This document shows, piece after piece, positions 16,223 through 24,152 of a stretch of DNA of 64,000 nucleotides. The notes beneath the pieces are model-generated. The model ran no database searches, was not told the DNA's origin, and saw only the letters and a list, made by a program, of their open reading frames with translations. Every line of letters begins with the position of its first letter. Within the stretch, counting starts at the first letter, position 1. This stretch comes from Actinomycetospora chiangmaiensis DSM 45062. GTDB lineage: Bacteria > Actinomycetota > Actinomycetes > Mycobacteriales > Pseudonocardiaceae. The stretch covers positions 62,001 through 126,000 of the forward strand of contig NZ_KB903219.1 of the NCBI RefSeq assembly GCF_000379625.1, written 5' to 3'. A program made the translations under genes and the position numbers.

Positions 16223-17446
16223 ATGGCCGGCACCACCGAGGTCGCAGTGGTCGGCGCAGGGCCGTACGGGCTCGCCGCCACTGCCTTCCTGCGACACCAG
16301 GGCACCGAGACCCACACCTTCGGCGAGGTGATGGGTTCCTGGCGCCACCAGATGCCCCGGGGCATGATCCTGCGCTCGAAGGAGCGTGCCTCCTCGATCG
16401 CGCACCCGGTCCCGGGCCACACGATCACCGCCTGGGCGCGCGCCCGGGGCGTCACGCTGGACAACCCGGCGTCGCTCGAGCACTTCCTCGCGTACGGGGA
16501 CTGGTTCGCCTCCCGCGTCGTGCCGGACCTCGACACCCGCCGCGTGGCGCAGGTCGTCCGGGAGGGCTCCGGCTTCGCGGTCGCCCTCGACGACGGCGAC
16601 CGGGTCCACGCCGAGCGCGTGGTGCTGGCCGTCGGGCTGCACAACATGGAGCGCGGCGTGCCCGAGCTCGCCGGGTTGCCCGAGGGCACCGTCTCGCACG
16701 TGGTCGAGCACGAGGATTTGTCGGTCTTCGCGGGCCGGAAGGTCCTCGTCGTCGGGCTGGGCCAGAGCGCCCTGGAGAACGCGGCGATCCTCGCCGACCT
16801 CGGCGTCGACGTGACGGTGACCGCCCGCGCGTCGGCCGTGCACTGGCTCGGCCCGCACCGCCCCGCGGACGCGCCGCCGCCCACCTTCCGCCAGCGCTGG
16901 CGGGTCCCGCCGACCGACGTCGGCGGCCGCGCCACCGGCTGGCTCGCGGCCGCGCCCGAGACCTACCGCCGGCTCCCCGAGCGGCTGCAGCTCGAGGTGC
17001 GTCGGCGCTGCCTGTTCCCGGCGGGGTCGCACAACCTGCGCGCGCGCCTCGAGCACGTGCCGTTCGAGCTGGGGCGGCGCATCACCGCGGCCACGGCGTC
17101 GGACGCCGGCGTGACGGTGACGTTGTCCGACGGCACCGCGCTCACGGCCGACCACGTGATGGTCGGCAGCGGCTACGACATCGACGTGTCGCGCTACGAC
17201 CTGCTCGACAAGGAACTGCTCGGCGAGCTCGAGCTGGCCGAGGGCTCCCCCGTGCTCCGCGCGGGCTTCGAGACCTCGGTGCGGGGGCTGCACGTCCTCG
17301 GGGCGCCGGCGGTCCGTTCCTTCGGGCCGGTCAACCGCTTCGTCACCGGCACCTGGTACGCCGCGCCCGAGCTCGCCCGCCGCGTCGCGGGCAAGCGCGG
17401 CCCGACGCTGCGGGTGGCCTACCCCGTGGGGTCGTTCGCGTTGTGA
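16223..17446 (+). CDS. FAD/NAD(P)-dependent oxidoreductase
   Basis: A 407-residue soluble flavoprotein. The FAD-binding dinucleotide fold is at the N-terminus (VAVVGAGPYGLAATAFL, residues 7-23). A second dinucleotide site is near 175 (KVLVVGLGQSALENAAIL). This two-site layout is that of flavin monooxygenases and N-hydroxylases. AWARARGVTLDNPASLEHFL and MVGSGYDIDVSRY are consistent with that group. The substrate is unknown. The ATG at 16223 follows a GAGAGGGGG ribosome site. It converges on an ATP-grasp ligase gene with a hairpin between them. Confidence 0.8.
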   Translation: MAGTTEVAVVGAGPYGLAATAFLRHQGTETHTFGEVMGSWRHQMPRGMILRSKERASSIAHPVPGHTITAWARARGVTLDNPASLEHFLAYGDWFASRVVPDLDTRRVAQVVREGSGFAVALDDGDRVHAERVVLAVGLHNMERGVPELAGLPEGTVSHVVEHEDLSVFAGRKVLVVGLGQSALENAAILADLGVDVTVTARASAVHWLGPHRPADAPPPTFRQRWRVPPTDVGGRATGWLAAAPETYRRLPERLQLEVRRRCLFPAGSHNLRARLEHVPFELGRRITAATASDAGVTVTLSDGTALTADHVMVGSGYDIDVSRYDLLDKELLGELELAEGSPVLRAGFETSVRGLHVLGAPAVRSFGPVNRFVTGTWYAAPELARRVAGKRGPTLRVAYPVGSFAL

Positions 17447-17454
17447 GCTCCGCT

Positions 17455-17500
17455 CAGGTGAGCACTCACGGGGCCTATCGCCCCACTGAGTGCTCACCTG
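17455..17500. terminator. Long hairpin between convergent genes, probable bidirectional terminator
   Basis: Perfect 14-base arms CAGGTGAGCACTCA (17455-17468) and TGAGTGCTCACCTG (17487-17500) flank an inner GGGGC-CTATC-GCCCC hairpin. There is no T-run, which is common for actinobacterial terminators. The right arm contains the stop codon of the convergent ATP-grasp gene (17494-17496). Confidence 0.7.
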
Positions 17501-18708
17501 CGGCGCAGCCGCACCTTTCGCCGGGCCCGCGCCACGACCGGCCGCGCCCGTCCGATGACCATCGGCAGCACGGGGAGCGGGTCGTCCAGGGCGAACCAGC
17601 CGTGCTCGGTCGACGGCGCGCGGCCGGCGGGGGCGGGGCCGTCCGTGCGCTCGTGCCGGTAGGCGAGCCGGGCGACGTAGTCGAAGTCCTCCACCACGAA
17701 CGCGCGGCCCTCCGGGAACTCCGCGTGCGGGAGCGGGCGCCCGGTGAGCGCCAGGTGCTGAGCGCGGACCACGTCGAGGCCCGCCGCGTCCTCGAACAGC
17801 CGGAACTGCGCGCCCACCCGCGGGTTGAAGTCCACCAGCTTGTAGCACCCGTCGCGGCGGTCGCGCCGGAAGTCCAGGTCGGCGATCCCGGCGAAGCCGA
17901 CCGCCGCGAACAGGCGCCGCGCGAGAGCGGCGAGCTCCGGGTTCCACCGGGCCCGACCCGCCGTCGTGAAGCCGGCGTGCGGCGGCCAGCTGCGCACCTT
18001 GACCCCGGTGAACACCACGGTGTCCGCGCCGTCGGTCCAGGCGTGCACCACCCAGTCCTCGGACTCCTCCTGCGGCAGGTACTCCTGGAGGATCACCCAC
18101 GGCTCGTCGTCCCAGTCCAGGGCCATCACCCGGAGCTCGTCCGCGGTCCCGACCACCGTCGAGGACCGCACGGACGGGTGCAGGTGACGCTCGAAGGGTG
18201 CCCGGCTCTTCACCACGACGGGGAACGCGCCGTGCGCCGCGTAGTCCTCGACGTCCGCGAGCGAGGTCGGGACGACGGTGTGCGGCGTGGGGATCCGGTG
18301 GCGCGCGCAGACCTGGGCGAGCCCCTCCTTGCTGGCGAGGAGCCGCGGCAGGCCGGGGTCGGCGCAGCGGGGGAAGAGGAAGTCGTCGGCGAGGTCGTCG
18401 CGGAGCTCGCTGATCGCGATGGCGCTCTCGTCGTCGGTGGGCACCAGCACCGCGGGGCGCCCCAGGGCCCGGGCGATGCCGTGCAGCCCCTCGGCGAGCT
18501 CGGCCGGGTCCTCCCCGCCGCTGGTGGGCCAGGAGAAGCGCCCCCGCAGGTGGCGTGACATCGCCGCCGGGGTGAACCGGCCCTCGGTCACCGCGTAGAC
18601 GTCGACGCCGCAACGGCCCAGGCTGCGCAGGACCCCGACCCCGCCGTGGTGCAACGGGTAGGAGCCCAGCTTGAGCAGGAGGGCGGGGACCGCGCGGTCG
18701 AGCTCCAT
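17494..18708 (-). CDS. ATP-grasp carboxylate-amine ligase
   Basis: A 404-residue soluble ATP-grasp protein. A pre-ATP-grasp domain (1-110) includes LKLGSYPLHHGGVGVLRSLG and VLVPTDDESAIAIS. The ATP-grasp fold has the lysine strand in FPVVVKSRAPF (about 165-175), the hinge in WVILQEYLPQEESEDWVVHAW, and the metal-binding end KLVDFNPRVGAQFRL (about 291-305). It should activate a carboxylate as acyl phosphate and join it to an amine; relatives make peptides or modify cell-wall and secondary metabolites. The basic C-terminal tail RARRKVRLRRR may bind a membrane or nucleic acid. It converges on the flavoprotein gene. Confidence 0.8.
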   Translation of the reverse strand: MELDRAVPALLLKLGSYPLHHGGVGVLRSLGRCGVDVYAVTEGRFTPAAMSRHLRGRFSWPTSGGEDPAELAEGLHGIARALGRPAVLVPTDDESAIAISELRDDLADDFLFPRCADPGLPRLLASKEGLAQVCARHRIPTPHTVVPTSLADVEDYAAHGAFPVVVKSRAPFERHLHPSVRSSTVVGTADELRVMALDWDDEPWVILQEYLPQEESEDWVVHAWTDGADTVVFTGVKVRSWPPHAGFTTAGRARWNPELAALARRLFAAVGFAGIADLDFRRDRRDGCYKLVDFNPRVGAQFRLFEDAAGLDVVRAQHLALTGRPLPHAEFPEGRAFVVEDFDYVARLAYRHERTDGPAPAGRAPSTEHGWFALDDPLPVLPMVIGRARPVVARARRKVRLRRR

Positions 18709-18728
18709 CCGCGCAGATTAGACCTCCG

Positions 18729-19361
18729 TCACACCTGCACCCGGGCCGCCACCTCGTCGTCGAGACCGGCTCTGACCAGGGCCGCGGCGAATCGTGCCAG
18801 ATCGTCCCCGCTGACCAGATCGGCGAGCTCCGCGGCGTCCTGCGGCAGCCCCACGGCCTTCGCGCCGTCGGTCGCCTTGCCGTCGAGGTGCGGACGGAAC
18901 TCCGGCCAGACGGCCTGGACCTCACGGATGAAGATGTCGGCGCCCACCGGCCCGAGGCGCGGCACCTCGGTGAGCAGCTCGGCGAGGCGGCCCGCGTCGC
19001 CGTCGGCCTCGCTCCGCATCCCGCGCAGGTCGCCCTTCCACCGGTCCCCGACGAGCCCGGCGCCCTCGATCAGCGCGTCGGCGGTCTGGTCCTTGCTGAG
19101 GAACTTCGCACGGTCGAGCGCGTCGTGGACCTGCTCGTGGCTCGCCGCGCCCATCTTGGCCGGCGTCCCGAGGTCGGAGTCGATCAGCTCGCGGCACGCG
19201 CGGGTGCCGAGCTTGGCCTGCACGCGGCTGGAGAGCAGCACGGCCAGCACGAGCAGCCGGTAGAGCGGGGCGGGCTTGTCGTCGAGGGAGATGCCGGCCT
19301 CGGCGGCGAAGGTCTCGCCCGCCTCGTCCAGCAGCCGGGCGGCCGTCTGCTTCTGGCTCAT
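18729..19361 (-). CDS. Endonuclease III-like HhH protein
   Basis: A 210-residue helical protein of the HhH-GPD/endonuclease III-related type. Helices PAPLYRLLVLAVLLSSRVQAK (near 30) and ALDRAKFLSKDQTADALI fit the glycosylase fold. The helix-hairpin-helix is VPRLGPVGADIFI (near 145). The position of the catalytic Lys in E. coli endonuclease III (GRKTA) is occupied by Val in GPVGA, so strand-cleaving activity may be lost. No 4Fe-4S Cys cluster is seen at the C-terminus. The ATG at 19361 (MSQKQTAARLLDEAG) gives the usual length for this actinobacterial family. It ends 20 bases upstream of the start of the ATP-grasp ligase gene. Confidence 0.72.
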   Translation of the reverse strand: MSQKQTAARLLDEAGETFAAEAGISLDDKPAPLYRLLVLAVLLSSRVQAKLGTRACRELIDSDLGTPAKMGAASHEQVHDALDRAKFLSKDQTADALIEGAGLVGDRWKGDLRGMRSEADGDAGRLAELLTEVPRLGPVGADIFIREVQAVWPEFRPHLDGKATDGAKAVGLPQDAAELADLVSGDDLARFAAALVRAGLDDEVAARVQV

Positions 19362-19417
19362 GGAGCCGCATACCCGGGCTCCGGCGCCCGACGCGCTCCC
19401 GGCGGACAATCGACCCC

Positions 19418-20209
19418 ATGAGAGCTCCCCGGCTGGTCGCCAGCGACGTCGACGGCACGCTGCTCGGCGCCGACGACCGGCCGGGGCCGCGGCTGGTCCG
19501 CGTGCTGGAGCGCATGACGGAGGCCGGGGTGCCGCTGGTCATCGCGACCGGGCGCCCGCCCCGCTGGATCGAGCCGGTCTGCGACGCGATCGGCGTACGG
19601 GGGCTGTGCGTGGGCGCCAACGGCGCGGTGCTCTGGGACGCGGGCAGCGGCCGGGTCGTCGAGGCGGCCGAGCTCGGCGTCGACGCGCTCGCCGAGGTGA
19701 TCGACCGGCTCCGCACGGCCCTCCCCGGTGCCGGGCTCGCGGTCGAGCGGGTCGACGCGCCCGAGTTCTGCTGCGAACCCGCCTACGAGCCCGCCTGGCC
19801 GAACTCGGACCACGTCGAGATCGCGACGGGGGACCTCGCCGCCCGGCCCGCCATCAAGGTGCTCGCGCGCCGGAAGGGCCTCACGAGCGACGCGATGGCC
19901 GCCGCGGTGCGCGACGGGCTCGGGAACCTCGTCGACGTCACCTTCTCCGCCTCCCACGGCCTCGTCGAGTGCTCCGTGCCGGGCGTGACGAAGGCGCACG
20001 GCCTCGCCCTCGCGGCCGCGCACCACGGGGTCACCGCCGACGAGGTCGTCGCGTTCGGCGACATGCCCAACGACCTAGCCATGCTCCGCTGGGCGGGCCA
20101 CGGCGTGGCCATGGGCAACGCCCACCCCGAGCTCCGGGAGGTCGCGGACGAGGTGACCGGCCACCACGACGACGACGGGGTGGCGATGGTCCTCGAGCGC
20201 TGGTTCTGA
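19418..20209 (+). CDS. HAD superfamily hydrolase, Cof type
   Basis: A 263-residue cytoplasmic phosphatase of the Cof subfamily. Motif I is VASDVDGTLLG (residues 8-18, nucleophilic Asp), motif II the Thr in VIATGRPP, motif III the Lys in AIKVLARRKG, and motif IV GDMPNDLAMLRWAG near residue 215. Substrates of such enzymes are sugar or nucleotide phosphates. A similar HAD gene (Rv3813c) lies near glf in M. tuberculosis, so a link to wall-sugar metabolism is plausible but not shown. The ATG at 19418 is divergent from the endonuclease-like gene by 56 bases. Confidence 0.87.
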   Translation: MRAPRLVASDVDGTLLGADDRPGPRLVRVLERMTEAGVPLVIATGRPPRWIEPVCDAIGVRGLCVGANGAVLWDAGSGRVVEAAELGVDALAEVIDRLRTALPGAGLAVERVDAPEFCCEPAYEPAWPNSDHVEIATGDLAARPAIKVLARRKGLTSDAMAAAVRDGLGNLVDVTFSASHGLVECSVPGVTKAHGLALAAAHHGVTADEVVAFGDMPNDLAMLRWAGHGVAMGNAHPELREVADEVTGHHDDDGVAMVLERWF

Positions 20210-20317
20210 CTCTCCTCCGACGACGCGCCGACCCGCGCGCGTGCCTCGGTGGGGGGCGTGTGTCAAGGCCCGCGTAGCATCGGACCGCCGTTGAAGATGC
20301 TGCGCCGAGGAGGACGT

Positions 20318-20872
20318 GTGCTCGACCGGGCACCCGGAGGAGTCGACGAGACGGCCCTGTTGGTCGCCGTGCAGCGCCGGATCGACCACCCCACCGTGGT
20401 GCGCGCCGCGCGGGCGATGTCCCTGTTCGGCGAGCACGCCGCCGGCTGGCTCGCCCTCGGCGCGCTGGGCGCGGCGCTCGACCCGACCCGTCGTCGGGAA
20501 TGGACCACCGCCGCCGTGGGCGTGGCCGGGGCGCACGGTGCCTCGATCGCGGTCAAGCGCGTGGTGCGTCGCCGCCGCCCGCACGACCCGCGGATCGCGG
20601 TCCACGTCGGCACCCCGAGCCGGCTGTCCTTCCCCTCCTCGCACGCCACGTCCACCACCGCGGCCGTCGTGCTCTACGCGGGCCTGCTGCGCCGCTCCGG
20701 CGCGGCCGCCCCCCTCCCCTCCGTGATCCCGGCGATGGCGCTCTCCCGCCTCGTGCTGGGCGTCCACTACCCGACCGACGTGCTGGCCGGAACCGCTCTC
20801 GGAGCCGTGTGCGCCCTCGCCACGCGGCGCCTGGTCGAGCGGGGCCGGCTGGGCCGCTGGAGGACCCGATGA
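20318..20872 (+). CDS. PAP2 phosphatase, probable decaprenylphosphoryl-5-phosphoribose phosphatase
   Basis: A 184-residue membrane phosphatase of the PAP2 family. The three signature motifs are KRVVRRRRP, PSRLSFPSSHAT and SRLVLGVHYPTD. The adjacent ubiA gene matches the Rv3807c-Rv3806c pair. There, the phosphatase is thought to remove the 5-phosphate of decaprenylphosphoryl-5-phosphoribose on the way to the arabinose donor. The GTG at 20318 follows a strong GAGGAGG site at 20307-20313. An ATG at 20297 in frame lacks one. Its stop overlaps the ATG of ubiA (ATGA). Confidence 0.85.
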   Translation: MLDRAPGGVDETALLVAVQRRIDHPTVVRAARAMSLFGEHAAGWLALGALGAALDPTRRREWTTAAVGVAGAHGASIAVKRVVRRRRPHDPRIAVHVGTPSRLSFPSSHATSTTAAVVLYAGLLRRSGAAAPLPSVIPAMALSRLVLGVHYPTDVLAGTALGAVCALATRRLVERGRLGRWRTR

Positions 20873-21954
20873 CCGCCTCACAGGAGACGCAGCGCAGCGG
20901 AGCTCGACCCGCTGAGCAGGAGACGCAGCGCAGCGGAGCGCACCCGGAGGAGCCCGAGGGGCCCGGGGAGCTCAGCGCCGACCTCGTCGAGAACCGCGAG
21001 CCCGAGGACGCCCCGGACGACACCGCCGTCCCGGTGCGCCGGACCGGTCCGCTCGCGGTGCCGCTGGGCCTGCTCAAGACGATGCGGCCCAAGCAGTGGG
21101 TCAAGAACGTCCTGGTCTTCGCGGCGCCGTTCGCGGCCGGCCGGCTCGGCGAGGGCTCGGTCTGGGTCCAGGTGCTGGTCGCCTTCGCGGCGTTCTCGCT
21201 GGCCGCCTCCGGGGTCTACCTCGTCAACGACGCCCGGGACGTCGAGGCCGACCGCGCCCACCCGAAGAAGCGCTTCCGCCCGATCGCGGCGGGGATCGTG
21301 CCGCCGGCGGTGGCCTACGGCACCGCGGTGGTCCTGTTCGCCGGCGCGATCGCCCTGGGTTTCGTCGCCTCGCTCAACCTCGCGATCGTCGTGATCGTTT
21401 ACGTGGTGGTCCAGCTCGCGTACTGCCTGTGGCTCAAGCACGAGCCCGTCATCGACGTGTGCATCGTGAGCTCCGGCTTCCTCATGCGCGCGATCGCCGG
21501 TGGTGCCGCGGCCTCGCTGTACCTCTCGCCGTGGTTCCTGCTGACGATGGCCTTCGGGTCGCTGTTCATGGCCTCGGGCAAGCGGTACGCGGAGATGCGG
21601 CTCGCCGAGCAGACCGGCGCGAAGATCCGCAAGTCGCTGGAGCGGTACTCGGCGTCCTACCTGCGGTTCGTGTGGTCGCTGTCGGCGACGATCGTGATCC
21701 TGGCCTACTCGCTGTGGGCCTTCCAGATCGGCGTGCAGCCGGTGCGCAACGCCCTGCCGACCCCGCCGAGCATGTGGGCGATCATCTCGGTGGTGCCGTT
21801 CGTCGTGGCCATCCTGCGCTACGCCGTCGACGTCGACGGCGGCAACGGCGGGGAGCCCGAGGAGATCGTCATCAACGACCGGGTGCTGCAGGTGCTCGGC
21901 CTCGCCTGGGCGGTCCTGCTGTTCCTCGCGGTGTCCACCTCGGCCGTGCACTGA
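20869..21954 (+). CDS. ubiA: Decaprenyl-phosphate phosphoribosyltransferase (UbiA family)
   Basis: Transfers 5-phosphoribose from PRPP to decaprenyl phosphate, the committed step to the arabinose donor of arabinogalactan. It is an integral membrane enzyme of 361 residues. The first Asp-rich motif is NDARDVEADRAHPKKRFRPI near 120-139 and the second conserved loop is SGKRYAEMRLAEQTG near 238-252, both typical of Rv3806c. About nine helices follow a disordered acidic N-terminal extension of about 60 residues not present in the usual enzyme. That extension contains two copies of a dispersed DNA element. The start ATG overlaps the phosphatase stop by four bases. Confidence 0.92.
   Translation: MTASQETQRSGARPAEQETQRSGAHPEEPEGPGELSADLVENREPEDAPDDTAVPVRRTGPLAVPLGLLKTMRPKQWVKNVLVFAAPFAAGRLGEGSVWVQVLVAFAAFSLAASGVYLVNDARDVEADRAHPKKRFRPIAAGIVPPAVAYGTAVVLFAGAIALGFVASLNLAIVVIVYVVVQLAYCLWLKHEPVIDVCIVSSGFLMRAIAGGAAASLYLSPWFLLTMAFGSLFMASGKRYAEMRLAEQTGAKIRKSLERYSASYLRFVWSLSATIVILAYSLWAFQIGVQPVRNALPTPPSMWAIISVVPFVVAILRYAVDVDGGNGGEPEEIVINDRVLQVLGLAWAVLLFLAVSTSAVH
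20883..20910 (+). repeat. Dispersed 28-base element, copy 2
   Basis: Differs at two positions from the copy at 9837-9864. It lies within the first 15 codons of ubiA and is translated as QETQRSGARP. Confidence 0.6.
20919..20945 (+). repeat. Dispersed element, copy 3 (tandem partner of copy 2)
   Basis: Starts GGAGACGCAGCGCAGCGGAG exactly as copy 2, 36 bases further on, and is translated as QETQRSGAHP. The two copies form a direct repeat in the ubiA N-terminal extension. Confidence 0.6.
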
Positions 21955-21986
21955 ACCGCGGCGGCCGCGGGTACGGACACCGCGTC

Positions 21987-22442
21987 ATGACCAGTACCCT
22001 CGCCGCGCTCGTGCGCTACGCCCTCGTCGGCGTGGTGAACGCGGGGACGTACTACGCGGTCTACCTGGTCGTGCTCGGCCAGGTCGGGTACCTGACGGCG
22101 CACGTCGTCGGCCTCGGCGTCGCGATGGTGGTCTCGTTCTTCCTCAACTGCCGGTTCACGTTCCGGCTGCGGCCCACGTGGCGGCGGTTCCTGCTCTACC
22201 CGGCGTCGCAGGCGGTGAACATCGCCGCGACGACGGTCGGCGTCGTCGCGCTGGTGACCCTCGGGGTGGACGAGCGGATCGCCCCTCTCGTCGCCGCGGT
22301 CCTGGCCGTGCCGGCGAGCTTCCTCGCCGCGCGGTTCGTGCTCGCGCGCGGTCAGCGGCGCCCCGTGCCGGTCGTCGACCCCGACCCGGCCACGCTGCGG
22401 CTCACCGTCACCCCGCCGCGTCGTCCCGTCGCCGGACCGTGA
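21987..22442 (+). CDS. GtrA family membrane protein
   Basis: A 151-residue protein with four helices in the GtrA pattern: LVRYALVGVVNAGTYYAVYL, then AHVVGLGVAMVVSFFLNCRFTFR near 45-68, then two more helices and a short cytoplasmic tail. GtrA proteins accompany prenyl-phosphate sugar systems. The relative Rv3789 lies next to dprE1 and has been linked to arabinogalactan assembly as a flippase or recruiter. The ATG at 21987 is 32 bases after ubiA, in the same direction. No dprE1 or dprE2 gene follows; the next genes are convergent. Confidence 0.87.
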   Translation: MTSTLAALVRYALVGVVNAGTYYAVYLVVLGQVGYLTAHVVGLGVAMVVSFFLNCRFTFRLRPTWRRFLLYPASQAVNIAATTVGVVALVTLGVDERIAPLVAAVLAVPASFLAARFVLARGQRRPVPVVDPDPATLRLTVTPPRRPVAGP

Positions 22443-22869
22443 TCGTGGTCCACGCGCCGACGTGGATCGTGTCCCCGGACTCCAGCGGCACCGGGACGTC
22501 GGGCGCGAGGGGCTCCGCGCCGTAGTTCAGCGTCGTCCCGTTCGTGGAGCCGGCGTCGAGCACCACCCACCGGTCCTCGACGGCGAGCAGCACCGCGTGC
22601 ACGTGCGACACCCCCGGGTCGCGCGGCGGCCCGGTCAGGTCGATACCCGGGGCCGTTCCCGACGACGGGTCGGGGCCGGACCGGCCGGGCCGGTGCGGCT
22701 CGTCGGCCACGGGGCGGCGCCCGATCATGACCTGCTCGCCCGTGAGCTCGACCGTGAACTCCCGCGGCCCGGACGGGAAGTCCGGCAGCGGCGCCGACCC
22801 GTCGTCCCGCGCGCACACCAGGTCGTAGTGGTCCCGGTCGGCCCGGACCTGCGCGGCCCAGCCCGTCAC
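22408..22869 (-). CDS. FHA domain protein
   Basis: A 153-residue protein with a forkhead-associated domain, a binder of phosphothreonine. The residues seen are MIGRRP (near 56), GVSHVHAVLLAVEDRWVVLD (near 94-113), and GSTNGTTLNYG (near 115-125), with the conserved Arg, Ser-x-x-His and Asn. The GTG overlaps the stop of the PP2C gene by four bases, and the kinase-like gene overlaps the PP2C gene in the same way. The three probably form one signalling unit. The 3' end overlaps the end of the convergent GtrA gene by 35 bases. Confidence 0.87.
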   Translation of the reverse strand: MTGWAAQVRADRDHYDLVCARDDGSAPLPDFPSGPREFTVELTGEQVMIGRRPVADEPHRPGRSGPDPSSGTAPGIDLTGPPRDPGVSHVHAVLLAVEDRWVVLDAGSTNGTTLNYGAEPLAPDVPVPLESGDTIHVGAWTTITVRRRDDAAG

Positions 22870-24152
22870 GCGGTCCCGTCGCGCGGGGCGGGCGGGTCCT
22901 GCGTGGACTCCGCGGTGGTGTCGCGGCGCGGGGCGTCCTCGACGTCGAGCGGGATGAGGATCGGGCCGGTGTCCTCGCCGCCCCCGGGCCGCGGGTCCCA
23001 CTCGCCGCCGTCGCGGCGGTCGTCGGGGTCGAGCGGCACCAGCGCCACGGTCGCGTTGTCGTAGCCGCCGTCGGCGAGCGCCGCGTCGACGAGCGCGCGG
23101 GCGTCGCCGAGCACGTCGGCCTCGCCGCGGCCGGAGGCGAGGACCGCGGCGAGCCGGTCGGCGTCGGGGATGTGGTTCCAGATCCCGTCGCTGCACAGCA
23201 GCAGGACGCCGGGGGCGGCCGGCCGGAAGCGGCGGGCGCGGGCCGGGCCCTCGGGCGAGTCGTGCCCGAGCCAGCGCGTCAGGACGTGGGCGCGGCGGTC
23301 GGCGTGGGCCTGCTCCCGGGTCATCACGCCCGCGGCCGCGATCTCCTCGGCCCACGAGTCGTCGGTGGAGAGCAGCTGCGAGGTGCCGTCGCCCGCGAGC
23401 CAGTAGATGCGGCTGTCGCCCACCCAGGAGATCACCGCCGAGCCGCCGCGGGTCACCGCGCCGGTGTACGTGGTCGCGGGCGGGTCGGCCGGGTCGCCGT
23501 GGCGCACGAGGTCCGCCGCCGCGTCCGCCGCCGCGCCCGCCCCGGCCGCGGCCAGCTCGTCGAGGCTCTGCGGGCCGCGCGCCGTGATCCGCGTCAGCAC
23601 CACGGCCACGCACGCCTCCGCCGCCGCGAGCGACGCCTCGTCCCCGCGCCGCGCCGACGCGACGCCGTCGCACACCGAGGCGACCAGCACCTCGCCGTCG
23701 GGGGTCGCGATGCGGCCCAGCGCGCACGCGTCCTCGTTGCGGCGACGGCGCAGCCCGCGGTCGGTGACCGCCGCGGCCGGGCCCAGGCGGAACTCCACGT
23801 GGTCGCGCACCGCGGGGCGGCGGGCGCCGCAGCGGCCACAGACCAGGTCCTGCGCCTCGTCGACGCTCGCACCGCACTCCGGGCAGTCCGCCGTCTCGAT
23901 CTGCGTCCGCGTCGCCTCCAGCACCGCCCGCAGGTCGGTGTGCTCCCCGGCGCTGCCCGCGGGACCCACCGACTGCACGGGCACGCCCCCGGTGGGGTCC
24001 GGGTCGTCCGGGTCCGCGGTGGCGGGATCGAAGGTCGCGGCGGAGGGGTCGTCGTCCGGGCCGCCCCGATCCGGGCCCGGGCGAGCGGAGCGACGGGGAT
24101 CCGGGTCGCCGGGGCCGTTCGTCGGGGACGGCGGCGCGGAGGACTCGGTCAC
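22866..24152 (-). CDS. PP2C-type protein phosphatase with zinc-ribbon N-terminus
   Basis: A 428-residue protein. A disordered acidic region (1-75) is followed by a four-Cys zinc ribbon, ADCPECGASVDEAQDLVCGR (about 94-113), and then a PP2C phosphatase domain (about 125-390). The phosphatase motifs are TDRGLRRRRNEDA, VCDGVASARRGDEAS, SWVGDSRIYWLAGDG, LLCSDGIWNH and GGYDNATVALVPL, with the metal-binding Asp residues kept. It should remove phosphate from Ser/Thr residues, presumably those of the neighbouring system. The GTG start overlaps the stop of the kinase-like gene. Confidence 0.88.
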   Translation of the reverse strand: MTESSAPPSPTNGPGDPDPRRSARPGPDRGGPDDDPSAATFDPATADPDDPDPTGGVPVQSVGPAGSAGEHTDLRAVLEATRTQIETADCPECGASVDEAQDLVCGRCGARRPAVRDHVEFRLGPAAAVTDRGLRRRRNEDACALGRIATPDGEVLVASVCDGVASARRGDEASLAAAEACVAVVLTRITARGPQSLDELAAAGAGAAADAAADLVRHGDPADPPATTYTGAVTRGGSAVISWVGDSRIYWLAGDGTSQLLSTDDSWAEEIAAAGVMTREQAHADRRAHVLTRWLGHDSPEGPARARRFRPAAPGVLLLCSDGIWNHIPDADRLAAVLASGRGEADVLGDARALVDAALADGGYDNATVALVPLDPDDRRDGGEWDPRPGGGEDTGPILIPLDVEDAPRRDTTAESTQDPPAPRDGTA

